Of a stretch of DNA of 64,000 nucleotides, positions 41,300-50,492 are shown piece after piece. The DNA lies in the NCBI GenBank assembly GCA_003265685.1, contig QJOU01000019.1, positions 1 through 64,000 of the forward strand. Direction: 5' to 3'. Made by a program: the position numbers and the translations under genes. The stretch comes from Piscinibacter caeni (GTDB taxonomy: Bacteria > Pseudomonadota > Gammaproteobacteria > Burkholderiales > Burkholderiaceae_C). Numbering within the stretch: the stretch's first letter is position 1; each line of letters begins with the position of its first letter. The notes under the pieces are model-generated. The model saw only the letters and a program-made list of their open reading frames with translations. It did not search any database and had not been told where the DNA came from.

Positions 41300-41673
41300 C
41301 TGAAGGGTATTCGTCGTTCGGCCCAGAAGTCGGCCGCATCGCGGAACACGTCGAGCAGCTGCTCGCGCGCCTCGCGGTCGAAGCGCGGGTTGTCGGGCAG
41401 CTGTTCCAGCACCACCACGAAGCCCGGCTGCGTGCCGGCCTTGTGGACCAGGTCGGTCATGCAGTCGTACAGCGCGTCCAGGTTCTTGCCGAAGTGCGCA
41501 GGGAACAGGAAGGCCTGGGCGATCGCCTCCAGGACTTCCTGCTTGGACTGCGCATTGCTCAGGTTGGCGTAGAGGAAATGCTGCCCCGCCGCCTGGGCGG
41601 CGTCGAGCAGGTCTTCCGGGCGGTAGGCACGTATCGACTGGACGATGTTGGGACGGACTGTCTGCAGGAGCAT
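41278..41673 (-). CDS. Barstar-like ribonuclease inhibitor
   Basis: The protein has 131 aa. The ATG at 41673 is used because AGGAGG lies 9 bases upstream; a GTG at 41679 would be too close to it. The barstar fold is indicated by Phe-Gly-Lys-Asn-Leu-Asp-Ala-Leu-Tyr-Asp-Cys-Met-Thr-Asp, equivalent to the helix-2 region that carries the acidic residues plugging the barnase active site. It would bind and inactivate the RNase encoded directly upstream at 41719-42171 before that enzyme is exported. The ~25-residue N-terminal extension is longer than in classical barstar. Confidence 0.85.
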   Translation of the reverse strand: MLLQTVRPNIVQSIRAYRPEDLLDAAQAAGQHFLYANLSNAQSKQEVLEAIAQAFLFPAHFGKNLDALYDCMTDLVHKAGTQPGFVVVLEQLPDNPRFDREAREQLLDVFRDAADFWAERRIPFRCFYSFQ

Positions 41674-41718
41674 GGTCACGATCCTCCTCGAATCACAAGA
41701 AAAATCTTCTGCCGCCGC

Positions 41719-42171
41719 TCAATCCACGATGAGCCTGAAGCTCGCGTAGTGGTCGGCGGTGTAGTAGCAGGCGTCAGGGGTTGTCGGTCGTTCGCCGCCG
41801 CACACGATGCGCCGGGCGCCCCGGTCGGACGAGCCCGGGGTCGGCACGGTGTACTCGCGGTAGTAGCCGCGGCGGCGGTCCGGCAGCAGCTGCTCCCGGT
41901 TGCCGAACACCGAGCCATCCTTCTCGTACTTGAACGGCCCGCCGGCGCGGATGGCGCGGTACACACGCACTCCCTCGGTCGGCAGTTCGAGCAACAGGAT
42001 CTTGGCCCGCGGGCCCTCGCGGGCTTCGGTGTCGGCCTCCGGCAGCAGGCTGCCCAGCAGCCCGGCGCCGGCCACCAAGGCCGCCAAGCCGAGCGCCCGG
42101 ACCGTCCGAAGCCCGGGCCGAGGTTCCTGCCGGCGGGGGTTCCGGCTCGCGAGCCGGCGGGTCGAAGACAC
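41719..42171 (-). CDS. Barnase-like ribonuclease with N-terminal membrane/signal segment
   Basis: The protein has 150 aa from the GTG at 42171 (AGGGA upstream). A basic N-terminus (Arg-Arg-Leu-Ala-Ser-Arg) precedes a hydrophobic helix (about 27-44), which acts as signal or anchor. The C-terminal ~90 residues match the microbial RNase N1/T1 family, with the catalytic triad apparent as Glu in Arg-Glu-Tyr-Thr-Val-Pro, Arg in Gly-Ala-Arg-Arg-Ile-Val, and His in Thr-Ala-Asp-His-Tyr-Ala. It cleaves RNA after guanine. The inhibitor gene follows 45 bases downstream on the same transcript. The role (defence, scavenging or competition) cannot be told from sequence. Confidence 0.85.
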   Translation of the reverse strand: MSSTRRLASRNPRRQEPRPGLRTVRALGLAALVAGAGLLGSLLPEADTEAREGPRAKILLLELPTEGVRVYRAIRAGGPFKYEKDGSVFGNREQLLPDRRRGYYREYTVPTPGSSDRGARRIVCGGERPTTPDACYYTADHYASFRLIVD

Positions 42172-42339
42172 GGGAAATCCCTGAATCCTGAAAACCCGGC
42201 ATGGTACCGAATCGGCCCGGAAACCTCAAGCCGCTGCCTCAAAATGGGGCAGGATCACACGAAAGTCAGTGTGTGCAAACTTTCACGAAAACAAAGGAAA
42301 TCGTGACATCCGAGCTACGTTAGACGGGCCGGCTCAACG

Positions 42340-42356
42340 GGTGACAGGGTGTCACC
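42340..42356. promoter_or_regulatory. Inverted repeat in the gap between maeB and the RNase gene
   Basis: GGTGACA-GGG-TGTCACC is a perfect 7-bp inverted repeat with a 3-base spacer. It lies 34 bases beyond the maeB stop and about 170 bases upstream of the RNase start. No T-run follows on either strand. It could be an operator for the RNase/barstar operon; the binding protein is unknown. Confidence 0.35.
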
Positions 42357-42390
42357 GCAGTGCAGCATGGCCGTTCGAAAATTACGGACA

Positions 42391-44709
42391 TCAACGGCCC
42401 GCGTTGGCGTCGGCCACGGTCAGCGCGGTCATGTTGACGATGCGCCGCACGGTCGCCGAGGCGGTCAACACGTGCACCGGCTTGGCCGCGCCGAGCAGCA
42501 CCGGGCCGATCGCGATGCCGCCGCCGGCCGCCGTCTTGAGCAGGTTGTAGGCGATGTTGGCGGCGTCGATGTTGGGCAGCACCAGCAGGTTGGCGTCGCC
42601 GCTGAGCGTGCTGTGGGGCATCAGCTGGGTGCGCGCGGCGCCGTCCAGCGCCATGTCGCCGTGCATCTCGCCGTCCACCTCGAGCCAGGGCGCCTGGGTC
42701 TTCAGCAGCGCCAGCGTGCGGCGCATCTTGACCGCGCTCGGGTGGTCGCTGCTGCCGAAGTTGGAGTGCGACAGCAGGGCCGCCTTCGGCTGCACGCCGA
42801 AACGCAGCATCTCCTCGGCGGCCATCACGGTGATCTCGGCCAACTCCTCGGCGCTCGGGTCGGCGTTGACGTGGGTGTCGACCAGGAACACCTGGCGCCC
42901 CGGCAGCATCAGCCCGTTCATGCAGGCGTAGACCTGCACGTCCTGCGGCGTGCTCGGGCTGCCGCCGGCGCGCTTGCCGATCACCTGGTCGATGTAGTGC
43001 AGGTGCGCGGCCGTGGTGCCCCAGGTGCCGCACAGCATGCCGTCGACCTCGCCCTTCTCGAGCAGCATCGCGCCGATCAGCGTGAGGCGGCGGCGCATCT
43101 CGATCTTGGCCACCTGCACCGTCACGCCCTTGCGTTCGGTGAGGCGGTGGTAGGTCTGCCAGAAGTCGCGGTAGCGGTGGTCCTGCTCGACGTTGACGAC
43201 GTCGTAGTCCAGCCCTTCCTTCAGGCGCAGGCCGAACTTCTCGCAGCGCGCCGCGATCACCGCCGGCCGCCCGATCAGCGTGGGCCGCGCCAGGCCTTCG
43301 TCGACCACCACCTGCACCGCGCGCAGCACGCGCTCCTCCTCGCCCTCGGCGTAGGCGACGCGCTTGTTCACCGCGCGCTTGGCGAGGTTGAAGATCGGCC
43401 GCATCGTCTGGCCGGAGGCGTAGACGAAGGTCTGCAGCTTCTCGCGGTAGGCCTCGAGATCCTTGATCGGGCGCTGCGCGACGCCGGAATCGGCCGCCGC
43501 CTTGGCCACCGCCGGCGCGATCTTCATCATCAGGCGCGGGTCGAAGGGCTTGGGGATCACGTACTCCGGGCCGAAGCTCAGGTTCGCGCCGACGTAGGCC
43601 GCCGCCACCACCTCGCTCTGCTCGGCCTGCGCCAGCTCGGCGATCGCATGCACGGCGGCGATCTCCATCTCGTCGGTGATGGTCGTGGCCCCCGAGTCCA
43701 GCGCGCCGCGGAAGATGTACGGGAAGCACAGGACGTTGTTGACCTGGTTCGGGTAGTCGGTGCGGCCGGTGGCGATGATCGCGTCGTCGCGCACGGCCTT
43801 CACGTCCTCCGGCAAGATTTCCGGGTTCGGGTTGGCGAGCGCGAAGATCAGCGGGCTCTTGGCCATCGTCGCGACCATCTCCTTCTTGAGCACGCCGCCG
43901 GCCGACAGGCCGAGGAACACATCTGCGCCCTGCATCACCTCGGCCAGGGTGCGCAGGCTGGTCTTCTGCGCGAACTGGGCCTTGTCCTCGTCCATCAGCT
44001 CCTTGCGGCCCTCGTAGACCACCCCGGCCAGGTCGGTCACCCAGATGTTCTCGCGCGGCAGGCCGAGCTTGACCAGCAGCGACAGGCAGGCCAGCGCCGC
44101 CGCGCCGGCGCCCGAGGCGACCAGCTTGACCTTCTTGATGTCCTTGCCGTTGACCTTCAGGCTGTTGAGCAGCGCCGCGCCGACCACGATCGCGGTGCCG
44201 TGCTGGTCGTCGTGGAAGACCGGGATCTTCATGCGCGCGCGCAGTGCACGCTCGACGTAGAAGCAGTCCGGTGCCTTGATGTCCTCGAGGTTGATGCCGC
44301 CGAAGGTCGGCTCGAGCGCGGCGATGTGGTCGATCAGCTTGTCGAGGTTCTTCTCGTCGAGCTCGATGTCGAACACGTCGATGCCGGCGAACTTCTTGAA
44401 CAGCACACCCTTGCCTTCCATCACCGGCTTGGCCGCCAGCGGGCCGATGTCGCCCAGGCCCAGCACGGCGGTGCCATTGGTGATCACGGCCACCAGGTTG
44501 CCGCGCGAGGTGTAGCGGAAGGCGTTGGCCGGGTCGGCGACGATCTCCTCGCAGGCCGCCGCCACGCCGGGCGAGTAGGCGAGCGCGAGGTCACGCTGGT
44601 TGATGAGCTGCTTGGTCGCGGCGATCGCCACCTTGCCCGGGGTCGGAAACTCGTGGTATTCGAGGGCGGCGCGGCGCAGTTCGGCGCGCTTGTCGTCGGC
44701 GGTGGACAT
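42391..44709 (-). CDS. maeB: NADP-dependent malic enzyme with C-terminal phosphotransacetylase-like domain (MaeB)
   Basis: The protein has 772 aa, full length, from the ATG at 44709. The malic-enzyme half (about 1-430) shows Leu-Ala-Tyr-Ser-Pro-Gly-Val, [12 protein letters not shown] and Phe-His-Asp-Asp-Gln-His-Gly-Thr-Ala. The Rossmann motif Gly-Ala-Gly-Ala-Ala-Ala follows. The second half (about 440-770) resembles phosphate acetyltransferase, which in MaeB serves regulation by acetyl-CoA and not catalysis. It oxidatively decarboxylates malate to pyruvate, making NADPH. It is divergent from a DctS/DctR-like system, so C4-dicarboxylate control of maeB is likely. Confidence 0.95.
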   Translation of the reverse strand: MSTADDKRAELRRAALEYHEFPTPGKVAIAATKQLINQRDLALAYSPGVAAACEEIVADPANAFRYTSRGNLVAVITNGTAVLGLGDIGPLAAKPVMEGKGVLFKKFAGIDVFDIELDEKNLDKLIDHIAALEPTFGGINLEDIKAPDCFYVERALRARMKIPVFHDDQHGTAIVVGAALLNSLKVNGKDIKKVKLVASGAGAAALACLSLLVKLGLPRENIWVTDLAGVVYEGRKELMDEDKAQFAQKTSLRTLAEVMQGADVFLGLSAGGVLKKEMVATMAKSPLIFALANPNPEILPEDVKAVRDDAIIATGRTDYPNQVNNVLCFPYIFRGALDSGATTITDEMEIAAVHAIAELAQAEQSEVVAAAYVGANLSFGPEYVIPKPFDPRLMMKIAPAVAKAAADSGVAQRPIKDLEAYREKLQTFVYASGQTMRPIFNLAKRAVNKRVAYAEGEEERVLRAVQVVVDEGLARPTLIGRPAVIAARCEKFGLRLKEGLDYDVVNVEQDHRYRDFWQTYHRLTERKGVTVQVAKIEMRRRLTLIGAMLLEKGEVDGMLCGTWGTTAAHLHYIDQVIGKRAGGSPSTPQDVQVYACMNGLMLPGRQVFLVDTHVNADPSAEELAEITVMAAEEMLRFGVQPKAALLSHSNFGSSDHPSAVKMRRTLALLKTQAPWLEVDGEMHGDMALDGAARTQLMPHSTLSGDANLLVLPNIDAANIAYNLLKTAAGGGIAIGPVLLGAAKPVHVLTASATVRRIVNMTALTVADANAGR

Positions 44710-44891
44710 GGTTCTCGTCTCGCGATGGTGGAGGTCGTGGGCCGCGGCGGACGCGGGGCACGGATTGTACGGAGCGCCCCTGCGCGGCGTGGCAGCACGC
44801 AGTGTGGCGCGCCGCGCGCCGCGCACCATGCGCGAAACTGCGTATCAGTTTTGACCCTGGCGGCGGAATACTCGCGTCTGCGGAGCCTCCG

Positions 44892-46976
44892 ATGACCGAC
44901 CTGGCCGCCCCCATCCCCCCCGCGCGCGCGCCGCGCCGGCGCCTGCGCCGCGTGCTGCTGTGGGGCGCGCTGGTGGCACTGCTCGGCGTGGCGCAATCGC
45001 TGCTGGTGTTCCTGACCATCAATTACGAGCGCGTGCGTGCGCAGGAGCAGCTCGACGCGGCGGCGGCCGAGGCGGCCAGCGACATCCGCAACGCGCTGGC
45101 ACGCCAGCAGCAGGGCCTGCAGGCGATGCTGTGGAACGCGCCGCCGCCCGAACGCTGGCGCGTCGACGCCACCGAGCAGCTGCGTGCGCGCCGCGAGTTG
45201 CTGCGCCTGGAGCGGCGCGACGCGGCGATGGCGCTGCAGGACCAGCTCGACTCACCCTACGTCGCGCCGCTGTTCAGCCGCATCCCGCGCGCCAGCATCG
45301 AGCTGGAGTCGCACCTGGCCTGCGCCGCGGCGCAGCGCCTGGCCGGGCCGGCCTATTCGCGCAGCTACTTCGTGCCGGTCGAGTCCGGCCTCGGCATGGA
45401 GGTGATGGACCTGTGCCTGCCGCTGCTGGCCGGCGGCCGGCCGGACGGCTTCATGGTCGCCACCGTCGCGCTCGGCCGGCTGCTGGAGGAGTCGGTCGGC
45501 CCGGAACTGCTGCGCGGCCACGAGCTGAGCTTCGTCGAGGGCGACGGCACGCGCCTGGCGCGTGCCGGCGGGCGGCGCGGCGCGGGTGTCTACGTGTCGG
45601 AGCGGATCATCGACCTGCCGGGCCAGTCGCTGCAGCTGCGCCTGGACAGCAGCGCCGGCAGCCCGAGCCTGATCCCCAACCTCGCCGTCGCGCTGGTGCT
45701 CGGGCTCTCGCTCGCGCTGACCGGCGTGGTGGCGCTGCTGGTGGCCGACGTGCGGCGCCGCGCCGCCGCGGAGGCGCGCCTGGCCGAGGCGCTGGCTTTC
45801 CGCAAGGCGATGGAGGACTCGCTCGTCACCGGCCTGCGCGCGCGCGACCTGTCGGGCCGCATCACCTACGTCAACCCGGCGTTCTGCGAGATGGTCGGCT
45901 TCACGCCCGAGGAGCTGATGGGCCCGGCCACGCCGCCCTACTGGCCGCCCGAGCATGCGCAGGAGTACGCCCGGCGCCAGAGCGTGCGCCTGGGCGGCCC
46001 GCCGTTCGCGCCGGGGCGCAGCGCGCAGGAGGCGCGCACCGGCTTCGAGACCGTGTTCATGCGCCGCAACGGCGAGCGCTTCCCGGTGCTGATCTTCGAG
46101 GCGCCGCTGGTCGACGGGCAGGGCGTGCACACCGGCTGGATGAGTGCGGTGCTCGATGTGTCGGCGCAGCGCCGCATCGAGGAGCTGTCGCGCCAGCAGC
46201 AGGAGCGGCTGCAGGCCACGGCGCGGCTGGCCACGGTCGGCGAGATGGCCTCGCTGCTGAGCCACGAGCTCAACCAGCCGCTGGCAGCAATCGCCAGCTA
46301 CGCCGCCGGCTCGCTGAACCTGCTGAAGGACGGCACGCCCGACCCCGACACGCTCGCGCTGCTGCAGCAGGCCACCGGGCGCATCGCCGAGCAGGCCGAG
46401 CGAGCCGGGCGCGTGATCAAGAGCGTGCACGACTTCGTGCGCCGGCGCGAGCAGGCGCGCGAGGCGCTGCGCGCCGATGTGCTGTTCGATGCCGTGATGC
46501 CGCTGGTGCGCCTGCAGGCGCGCAAGAGCGGCACGCGCATCGAGCTCGACCTGCCCGACCCGCCGCCGCGTGTGCTGTGCGACCGAACGATGGTCGAGCA
46601 GGTGCTGCTGAACCTGACGCGCAATGCCATCCAGGCGATGGAGGGCGTGGCCGACCCGGCGCAGCGCGTGCTGACGCTGGCGGCGCGCCAGACACACGAG
46701 CGCTGGGTCGAGTTCCGCGTCGCCGACCGTGGCCGCGGCATCGCGCCGGAGGTGGCGCAGCGCCTGTTCACGCCCTTCTTCACCACGCGCAGCGAGGGCA
46801 TGGGCCTGGGGCTGAGCCTGTGCCGCACGGTGATCGAGCAGCACGGCGGGGCGCTCGATTTCGAGCCGGCCCCGGGCGGCGGCACGGTGTTTCGGTTTAC
46901 GCTACCGGCCGAACCGACCCCCCGGGGCGAACGTGCCGGCCGCGAGGCCGGGCACGAAGCGCCCGTGTCCGGATGA
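44892..46976 (+). CDS. Membrane sensor histidine kinase, DctS-like
   Basis: The protein has 694 aa from the ATG at 44892 (GGAG upstream). Layout: TM1 about 20-42, a ~230-residue periplasmic sensor domain, TM2 about 260-285, a PAS domain (about 310-430, Phe-Cys-Glu-Met-Val-Gly-Phe-Thr-Pro-Glu-Glu-Leu), and a HisKA domain with phospho-acceptor His in Leu-Ser-His-Glu-Leu-Asn-Gln-Pro-Leu. An HATPase domain ends the protein (N box Asn-Leu-Thr-Arg-Asn-Ala-Ile-Gln-Ala-Met; G box Gly-Met-Gly-Leu-Gly-Leu-Ser). The arrangement and the Leu-Asn-Gln-Pro-Leu motif are those of DctB/DctS kinases sensing C4-dicarboxylates. It is coupled to the response regulator by an ATGA overlap. Confidence 0.88.
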   Translation: MTDLAAPIPPARAPRRRLRRVLLWGALVALLGVAQSLLVFLTINYERVRAQEQLDAAAAEAASDIRNALARQQQGLQAMLWNAPPPERWRVDATEQLRARRELLRLERRDAAMALQDQLDSPYVAPLFSRIPRASIELESHLACAAAQRLAGPAYSRSYFVPVESGLGMEVMDLCLPLLAGGRPDGFMVATVALGRLLEESVGPELLRGHELSFVEGDGTRLARAGGRRGAGVYVSERIIDLPGQSLQLRLDSSAGSPSLIPNLAVALVLGLSLALTGVVALLVADVRRRAAAEARLAEALAFRKAMEDSLVTGLRARDLSGRITYVNPAFCEMVGFTPEELMGPATPPYWPPEHAQEYARRQSVRLGGPPFAPGRSAQEARTGFETVFMRRNGERFPVLIFEAPLVDGQGVHTGWMSAVLDVSAQRRIEELSRQQQERLQATARLATVGEMASLLSHELNQPLAAIASYAAGSLNLLKDGTPDPDTLALLQQATGRIAEQAERAGRVIKSVHDFVRRREQAREALRADVLFDAVMPLVRLQARKSGTRIELDLPDPPPRVLCDRTMVEQVLLNLTRNAIQAMEGVADPAQRVLTLAARQTHERWVEFRVADRGRGIAPEVAQRLFTPFFTTRSEGMGLGLSLCRTVIEQHGGALDFEPAPGGGTVFRFTLPAEPTPRGERAGREAGHEAPVSG

Positions 46977-47635
46977 ACGTGTCGACACCGCTGGGACTGC
47001 CGATCGTCTACCTCGTCGACGACGAGGACGTGCTGCGCGACGCGCTGGCCTGGCTGCTGCGCTCGCGCCGGCTGCTGTCGGAGGGGTTTGCCAGCGCCGA
47101 AGCCTTCGAGGCCATGCTCGCCGCCAAGGGCCCGGCCGGCCTGGCCGACTGGCCGCCCGCGCCGAGCTGCCTGCTGCTGGACGTACGCATGCCCGGCATG
47201 AGCGGGCTGGCGCTGTTCGAGCGCCTGGTCGAGCGCGGGCTGACCGAGGCGCTGCCGGTGATCTTCCTCACCGGCCACGGCGACGTGCCCACCGCCGTCT
47301 CGGCGGTCAAGCGCGGCGCGTTCGACTTCGTCGAGAAGCCCTTTTCCGACAACGCCCTGGTCGACCGCGTCGAGCAGGCGCTCGCGAAGAGCGAGCAGGC
47401 GATCCGCGCCCGGCTGCAGCGCCACGGCCTGCGCCAGCGCCTGGCCGAGCTGACCGAACGCGAGCGCGACGTGATGCGCCTCGTGATCGACGGCCGGCCC
47501 AACAAGCTGATCGCCGACGACCTGGGCATCAGCGTGCGCACCGTCGAGGTCCACCGCGCGCGCGTGTTCGAGAAGATGGAGGTGCGCTCGGCGGTGGAGC
47601 TGGCGAACCTGCTGCGGGAAAGCGGCACAAGCTAG
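46973..47635 (+). CDS. FixJ/NarL-type response regulator, DctR-like
   Basis: The protein has 220 aa. The receiver domain (about 8-130) has the acidic pair in Val-Asp-Asp-Glu-Asp, the phospho-acceptor Asp in Leu-Leu-Leu-Asp-Val-Arg-Met-Pro-Gly, and the conserved Lys in Val-Glu-Lys-Pro-Phe. The C-terminal LuxR-type helix-turn-helix (about 155-215) contains Leu-Thr-Glu-Arg-Glu-Arg-Asp-Val and Ser-Val-Arg-Thr-Val-Glu-Val-His. It is the cognate partner of the upstream kinase. In related bacteria DctR activates dicarboxylate transport; no transporter gene lies next to it here. Confidence 0.9.
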   Translation: MNVSTPLGLPIVYLVDDEDVLRDALAWLLRSRRLLSEGFASAEAFEAMLAAKGPAGLADWPPAPSCLLLDVRMPGMSGLALFERLVERGLTEALPVIFLTGHGDVPTAVSAVKRGAFDFVEKPFSDNALVDRVEQALAKSEQAIRARLQRHGLRQRLAELTERERDVMRLVIDGRPNKLIADDLGISVRTVEVHRARVFEKMEVRSAVELANLLRESGTS

Positions 47636-47651
47636 GGGCGACAATCGCCGC

Positions 47652-48611
47652 ATGTCGCTCGGCGAATTCGATCTCATCGCGAAGTACTTCACCCGGCCCG
47701 TGACGCGGGCCGTGCTCGGCGTGGGCGACGACTGCGCGCTGCTCGCGCCGGCGCCGGGCATGCAACTGGCCGTCTCGAGCGACATGCTGGTCGAGGGCCG
47801 GCACTTCCTGTCCACCGTCGCGCCGGAGCGGCTCGGCCACAAGGCCCTGGCCGTCAACCTGAGCGACCTGGCCGCCTGCGGCGCCGCGCCGCTCGGCTTC
47901 ACGCTCGCCTTCGCGTTGCCGCGCGCCGACGAGGCCTTCCTCGAAGGCCTGGCGCGCGGGATGTTCGCGCTGGCCGACGAACACGGGATCGAACTGGTCG
48001 GCGGCGACACCACGCAGGGACCGCTGAACCTGTGCGTCACCGTGTTCGGCGAGGTGCCCGCGGGCGGCGCGCTGCTGCGCTCGGGCGCGCGGCCGGGCGA
48101 TGACCTGTACGTCAGCGGCACGGTCGGCGACGCGCGCCTGGCGCTCGAGGTCTTCCGCGGCACCCTCGCGTTGCCGGGCGAGCAGTTCGAGCGCGTGCGT
48201 GCCGCGATGGAACGGCCGCAGCCGCGTGTGGCACTCGGCCTCGCGCTGCGGGGCATCGCCACCAGCGCGATCGACGTCTCCGATGGCCTGCTCGGCGACC
48301 TCGGGCACATCCTGAAGCGCTCCGAGGTCGGTGCCTGCGTGGAGGTCGATGTCGTGCCGCGCAGCGCCGTGCTGGCCGCGCAGACCCTGGCCTGGCAGCG
48401 CGAATGCACGCTGGCCGGCGGCGACGACTACGAACTGATCTTCACCGCCGCGCCGGGCGACGCCGAGCGCGTGCGCGCCGCCGGCCGCAGCGCCGGCGTG
48501 GCGGTCACGCGCATCGGCCGCATCGAGGCAGCGCGCGGGCTGCGCCTGGTCGATGCGGCGGGCGCGCCGGTGGCGCATACCTTCGGCTCGTTCGACCATT
48601 TCCGCTCGTGA
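47652..48611 (+). CDS. thiL: Thiamine-monophosphate kinase
   Basis: The protein has 319 aa of the PurM/ThiL family. ATP- and Mg-binding motifs: Gly-Val-Gly-Asp-Asp-Cys-Ala (about 26-32), Ser-Ser-Asp-Met-Leu-Val-Glu-Gly-Arg-His-Phe, and the C-terminal Gly-Gly-Asp-Asp-Tyr-Glu-Leu. It phosphorylates thiamine monophosphate to the active cofactor thiamine pyrophosphate. It begins 16 bases after the response-regulator stop and overlaps pgpA by 4 bases (GTGA), the common thiL-pgpA order in proteobacteria. Confidence 0.95.
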   Translation: MSLGEFDLIAKYFTRPVTRAVLGVGDDCALLAPAPGMQLAVSSDMLVEGRHFLSTVAPERLGHKALAVNLSDLAACGAAPLGFTLAFALPRADEAFLEGLARGMFALADEHGIELVGGDTTQGPLNLCVTVFGEVPAGGALLRSGARPGDDLYVSGTVGDARLALEVFRGTLALPGEQFERVRAAMERPQPRVALGLALRGIATSAIDVSDGLLGDLGHILKRSEVGACVEVDVVPRSAVLAAQTLAWQRECTLAGGDDYELIFTAAPGDAERVRAAGRSAGVAVTRIGRIEAARGLRLVDAAGAPVAHTFGSFDHFRS

Positions 48612-49117
48612 ACCCGACCTGGCGCTTCCTGTTCGCGCACCCGGCGCACCCGATCGCGCTGGGCTTCGGCAGCGGACTCGCGCCACGCGCGCCCGGCACC
48701 GTGGGCACCTTGTGGGCCTGGCTGGTGTACGCGCTGTTCCGCGAGGACTTCAGCGACGCGCAGTTCGCGCTCGTGCTCGCCGCTGCGCTCGCGATCGGCT
48801 GGTGGGCCTGCACCGCCACCGCGCGCCACCTCGGCAGCGCCGACCCGGGCGCGATCGTCTGGGACGAGGTGATCGCCTTCTGGCTGGTGCTGTGGCTGCT
48901 CACGCCGGCCGGTTTCTGGGCCCAGGCCGTGGCCTTCGCGCTGTTCCGCTACTTCGACGCCGCCAAGCCCGGCCCGGTGGCCTGGGCCGACCGGCTGTTC
49001 AAGGCGCGCGGCGGCGCCGCGCCCGGCTGGGCCCAGGGCTTCGGCATCCTGTTCGACGACCTGGTGGCGGCCTTGTGCACGCTGCTGGTCATCGCGCTGT
49101 GGAGGTGGTGGTGGTGA
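48608..49117 (+). CDS. pgpA: Phosphatidylglycerophosphatase A
   Basis: The protein has 169 aa from the GTG that overlaps the thiL stop. Signature: Gly-Phe-Gly-Ser-Gly-Leu-Ala-Pro-Arg-Ala-Pro-Gly-Thr-Val-Gly-Thr near the N-terminus, Val-Trp-Asp-Glu-Val (catalytic acidic residues, about 79-83) and Phe-Arg-Tyr-Phe-Asp-Ala-Ala-Lys-Pro. Several hydrophobic spans place it in the inner membrane. It removes the phosphate from phosphatidylglycerol phosphate in phospholipid synthesis. Overlaps the next gene by 4 bases. Confidence 0.93.
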   Translation: MNPTWRFLFAHPAHPIALGFGSGLAPRAPGTVGTLWAWLVYALFREDFSDAQFALVLAAALAIGWWACTATARHLGSADPGAIVWDEVIAFWLVLWLLTPAGFWAQAVAFALFRYFDAAKPGPVAWADRLFKARGGAAPGWAQGFGILFDDLVAALCTLLVIALWRWWW

Positions 49118-49596
49118 CCTCGTTCGAGGCCGCGGTGCTGGCGCTGGCCGAGCGCCTGCGCGCGCGCGGCCAGCGGCTCGCGACGGCCGAATCCTGCACC
49201 GGCGGGCTGATCGCCGCGGCCTGCACCTCGGTGGCCGGCTCGAGCGACTGGTTCGAGCGCGGCTTCGTCACCTACTCGAACGAGGCCAAGGTCGAGGCGC
49301 TCGGCGTGCCGGCGGCGCTGATCGCGGCGCACGGCGCGGTCAGCGAGCCGGTGGTGCTCGCGATGGCCGAGGGCGCGCTGGCCCGTTCGCCCGCCGACCT
49401 GGCGGTGGCCGTGACCGGCATCGCGGGACCGGGCGGCGCGGTGCCGGGCAAGCCGGTCGGCACGGTCTGGCTCGCGCTCGCGCAGCGCGGCCGAGCGGCG
49501 CGAGCCTGGCTTTGCCGCTTCGACGGCGACCGCACGGCAGTGCGTGAACAGACCGTTGTCGAGGCGCTGCGGGCGCTGAACGACGTGCTGTCATGA
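49114..49596 (+). CDS. pncC: CinA-family nicotinamide-nucleotide amidase
   Basis: The protein has 160 aa from the GTG at 49114, with GGAGG upstream and the pgpA stop overlapping. It contains only the C-terminal CinA domain: Thr-Ala-Glu-Ser-Cys-Thr-Gly-Gly-Leu-Ile-Ala (catalytic Ser), Tyr-Ser-Asn-Glu-Ala-Lys and Val-Thr-Gly-Ile-Ala-Gly-Pro-Gly-Gly. Enzymes of this type deamidate nicotinamide mononucleotide to nicotinate mononucleotide in NAD recycling. It overlaps the reductase gene that follows by 4 bases, so four genes in a row are translationally coupled. Confidence 0.88.
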   Translation: MTSFEAAVLALAERLRARGQRLATAESCTGGLIAAACTSVAGSSDWFERGFVTYSNEAKVEALGVPAALIAAHGAVSEPVVLAMAEGALARSPADLAVAVTGIAGPGGAVPGKPVGTVWLALAQRGRAARAWLCRFDGDRTAVREQTVVEALRALNDVLS

Positions 49597-50492
49597 GCAT
49601 TCTTCTTGCCACCAACTTCGACGCCGACGAGCGCGCGCAGTGGCTCGCGCTGCTGCGCGAACGCCTGCCGGGCGAATCGATCACCGACCGGCGCAGCCCG
49701 GGCGACGGCGCCCATGTCGACATCGCGCTGGTGGCCAACCCGCCGCCCGGCGCGCTCGACGCCCTGCCGCAGCTGCGCCTGGTGCAGTCGCTGTGGGCCG
49801 GTGTCGACCGGTTGCTGGTCGACCCGACGCTTCCCGCCGAGGTGCCGCTGGCACGCATGGTCGACCCGGCGATGAACGAGGCGATGGCCGAGACCGCGCT
49901 GTGGGCGGTGCTCGCGCTGCAGCGCGACTTCTTCGACTACGCCGCGCAGCAGCGCCACGCGCATTGGCTGCAGCGGCCGCAGCGGCGTGCCGACGAGACG
50001 CGCATCGTCGTGCTCGGCGCCGGCCAGATGGGCGGCACGGTGCGGCGCCGGCTCGAGGCCAACGGCTACCCGGTGCGGGCCTGGAGCAGCCGCGCGGGCG
50101 CCTGGCCGCAGGTGCTGCACGGCGCCGACATCGTGATCAACCTGCTGCCGCTGACGCCTGCCACCCGCGGCCTGCTGAATGCGCAGGCGTTCGCAGCGAT
50201 GCAGCGCGGTGCGGGCCTCGTGAACCTGGCGCGCGGTGCGCACGTGGTCGAGGCCGACCTGCTGGCAGCGCTCGACCTCGGCCCGCTGCGCCATGCGGTG
50301 CTCGACGTGTTCGACACCGAGCCGCTGCCGGCCGACCATCCCTACTGGTCGCACCCGCAGGTGACCGTGCTGCCGCACGTGGCCGCGCAGACCGATCCGC
50401 GCAGCGCCGCCGACGTGGTGGCCGCGCAGGTGCGCTCGCTGCGCGGCGGGGCGCCGCTGCAGCACCTCGTCGATCGCCGCAGGGGCTACTGA
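49593..50492 (+). CDS. D-2-hydroxyacid dehydrogenase, glyoxylate/hydroxypyruvate reductase-like (GhrA type)
   Basis: The protein has 299 aa. NAD(P)-binding motif Val-Leu-Gly-Ala-Gly-Gln-Met-Gly-Gly near residue 140, catalytic-region Arg in Asn-Leu-Ala-Arg-Gly-Ala-His, acidic partner in Asp-Val-Phe-Asp-Thr-Glu-Pro-Leu, and active-site His in Val-Leu-Pro-His-Val-Ala-Ala. This is the short GhrA-like form that reduces glyoxylate or hydroxypyruvate. The C-terminal 7 bases overlap the convergent holA gene. Confidence 0.85.
   Translation: MSILLATNFDADERAQWLALLRERLPGESITDRRSPGDGAHVDIALVANPPPGALDALPQLRLVQSLWAGVDRLLVDPTLPAEVPLARMVDPAMNEAMAETALWAVLALQRDFFDYAAQQRHAHWLQRPQRRADETRIVVLGAGQMGGTVRRRLEANGYPVRAWSSRAGAWPQVLHGADIVINLLPLTPATRGLLNAQAFAAMQRGAGLVNLARGAHVVEADLLAALDLGPLRHAVLDVFDTEPLPADHPYWSHPQVTVLPHVAAQTDPRSAADVVAAQVRSLRGGAPLQHLVDRRRGY

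Noticed and set aside
41124-41303. Plus-strand frame of 59 codons with a hydrophobic helix
   Set aside because: It uses many TTG codons, atypical here. The opposite strand has stronger coding bias and a downstream terminator, so the minus frame was preferred, with low confidence.
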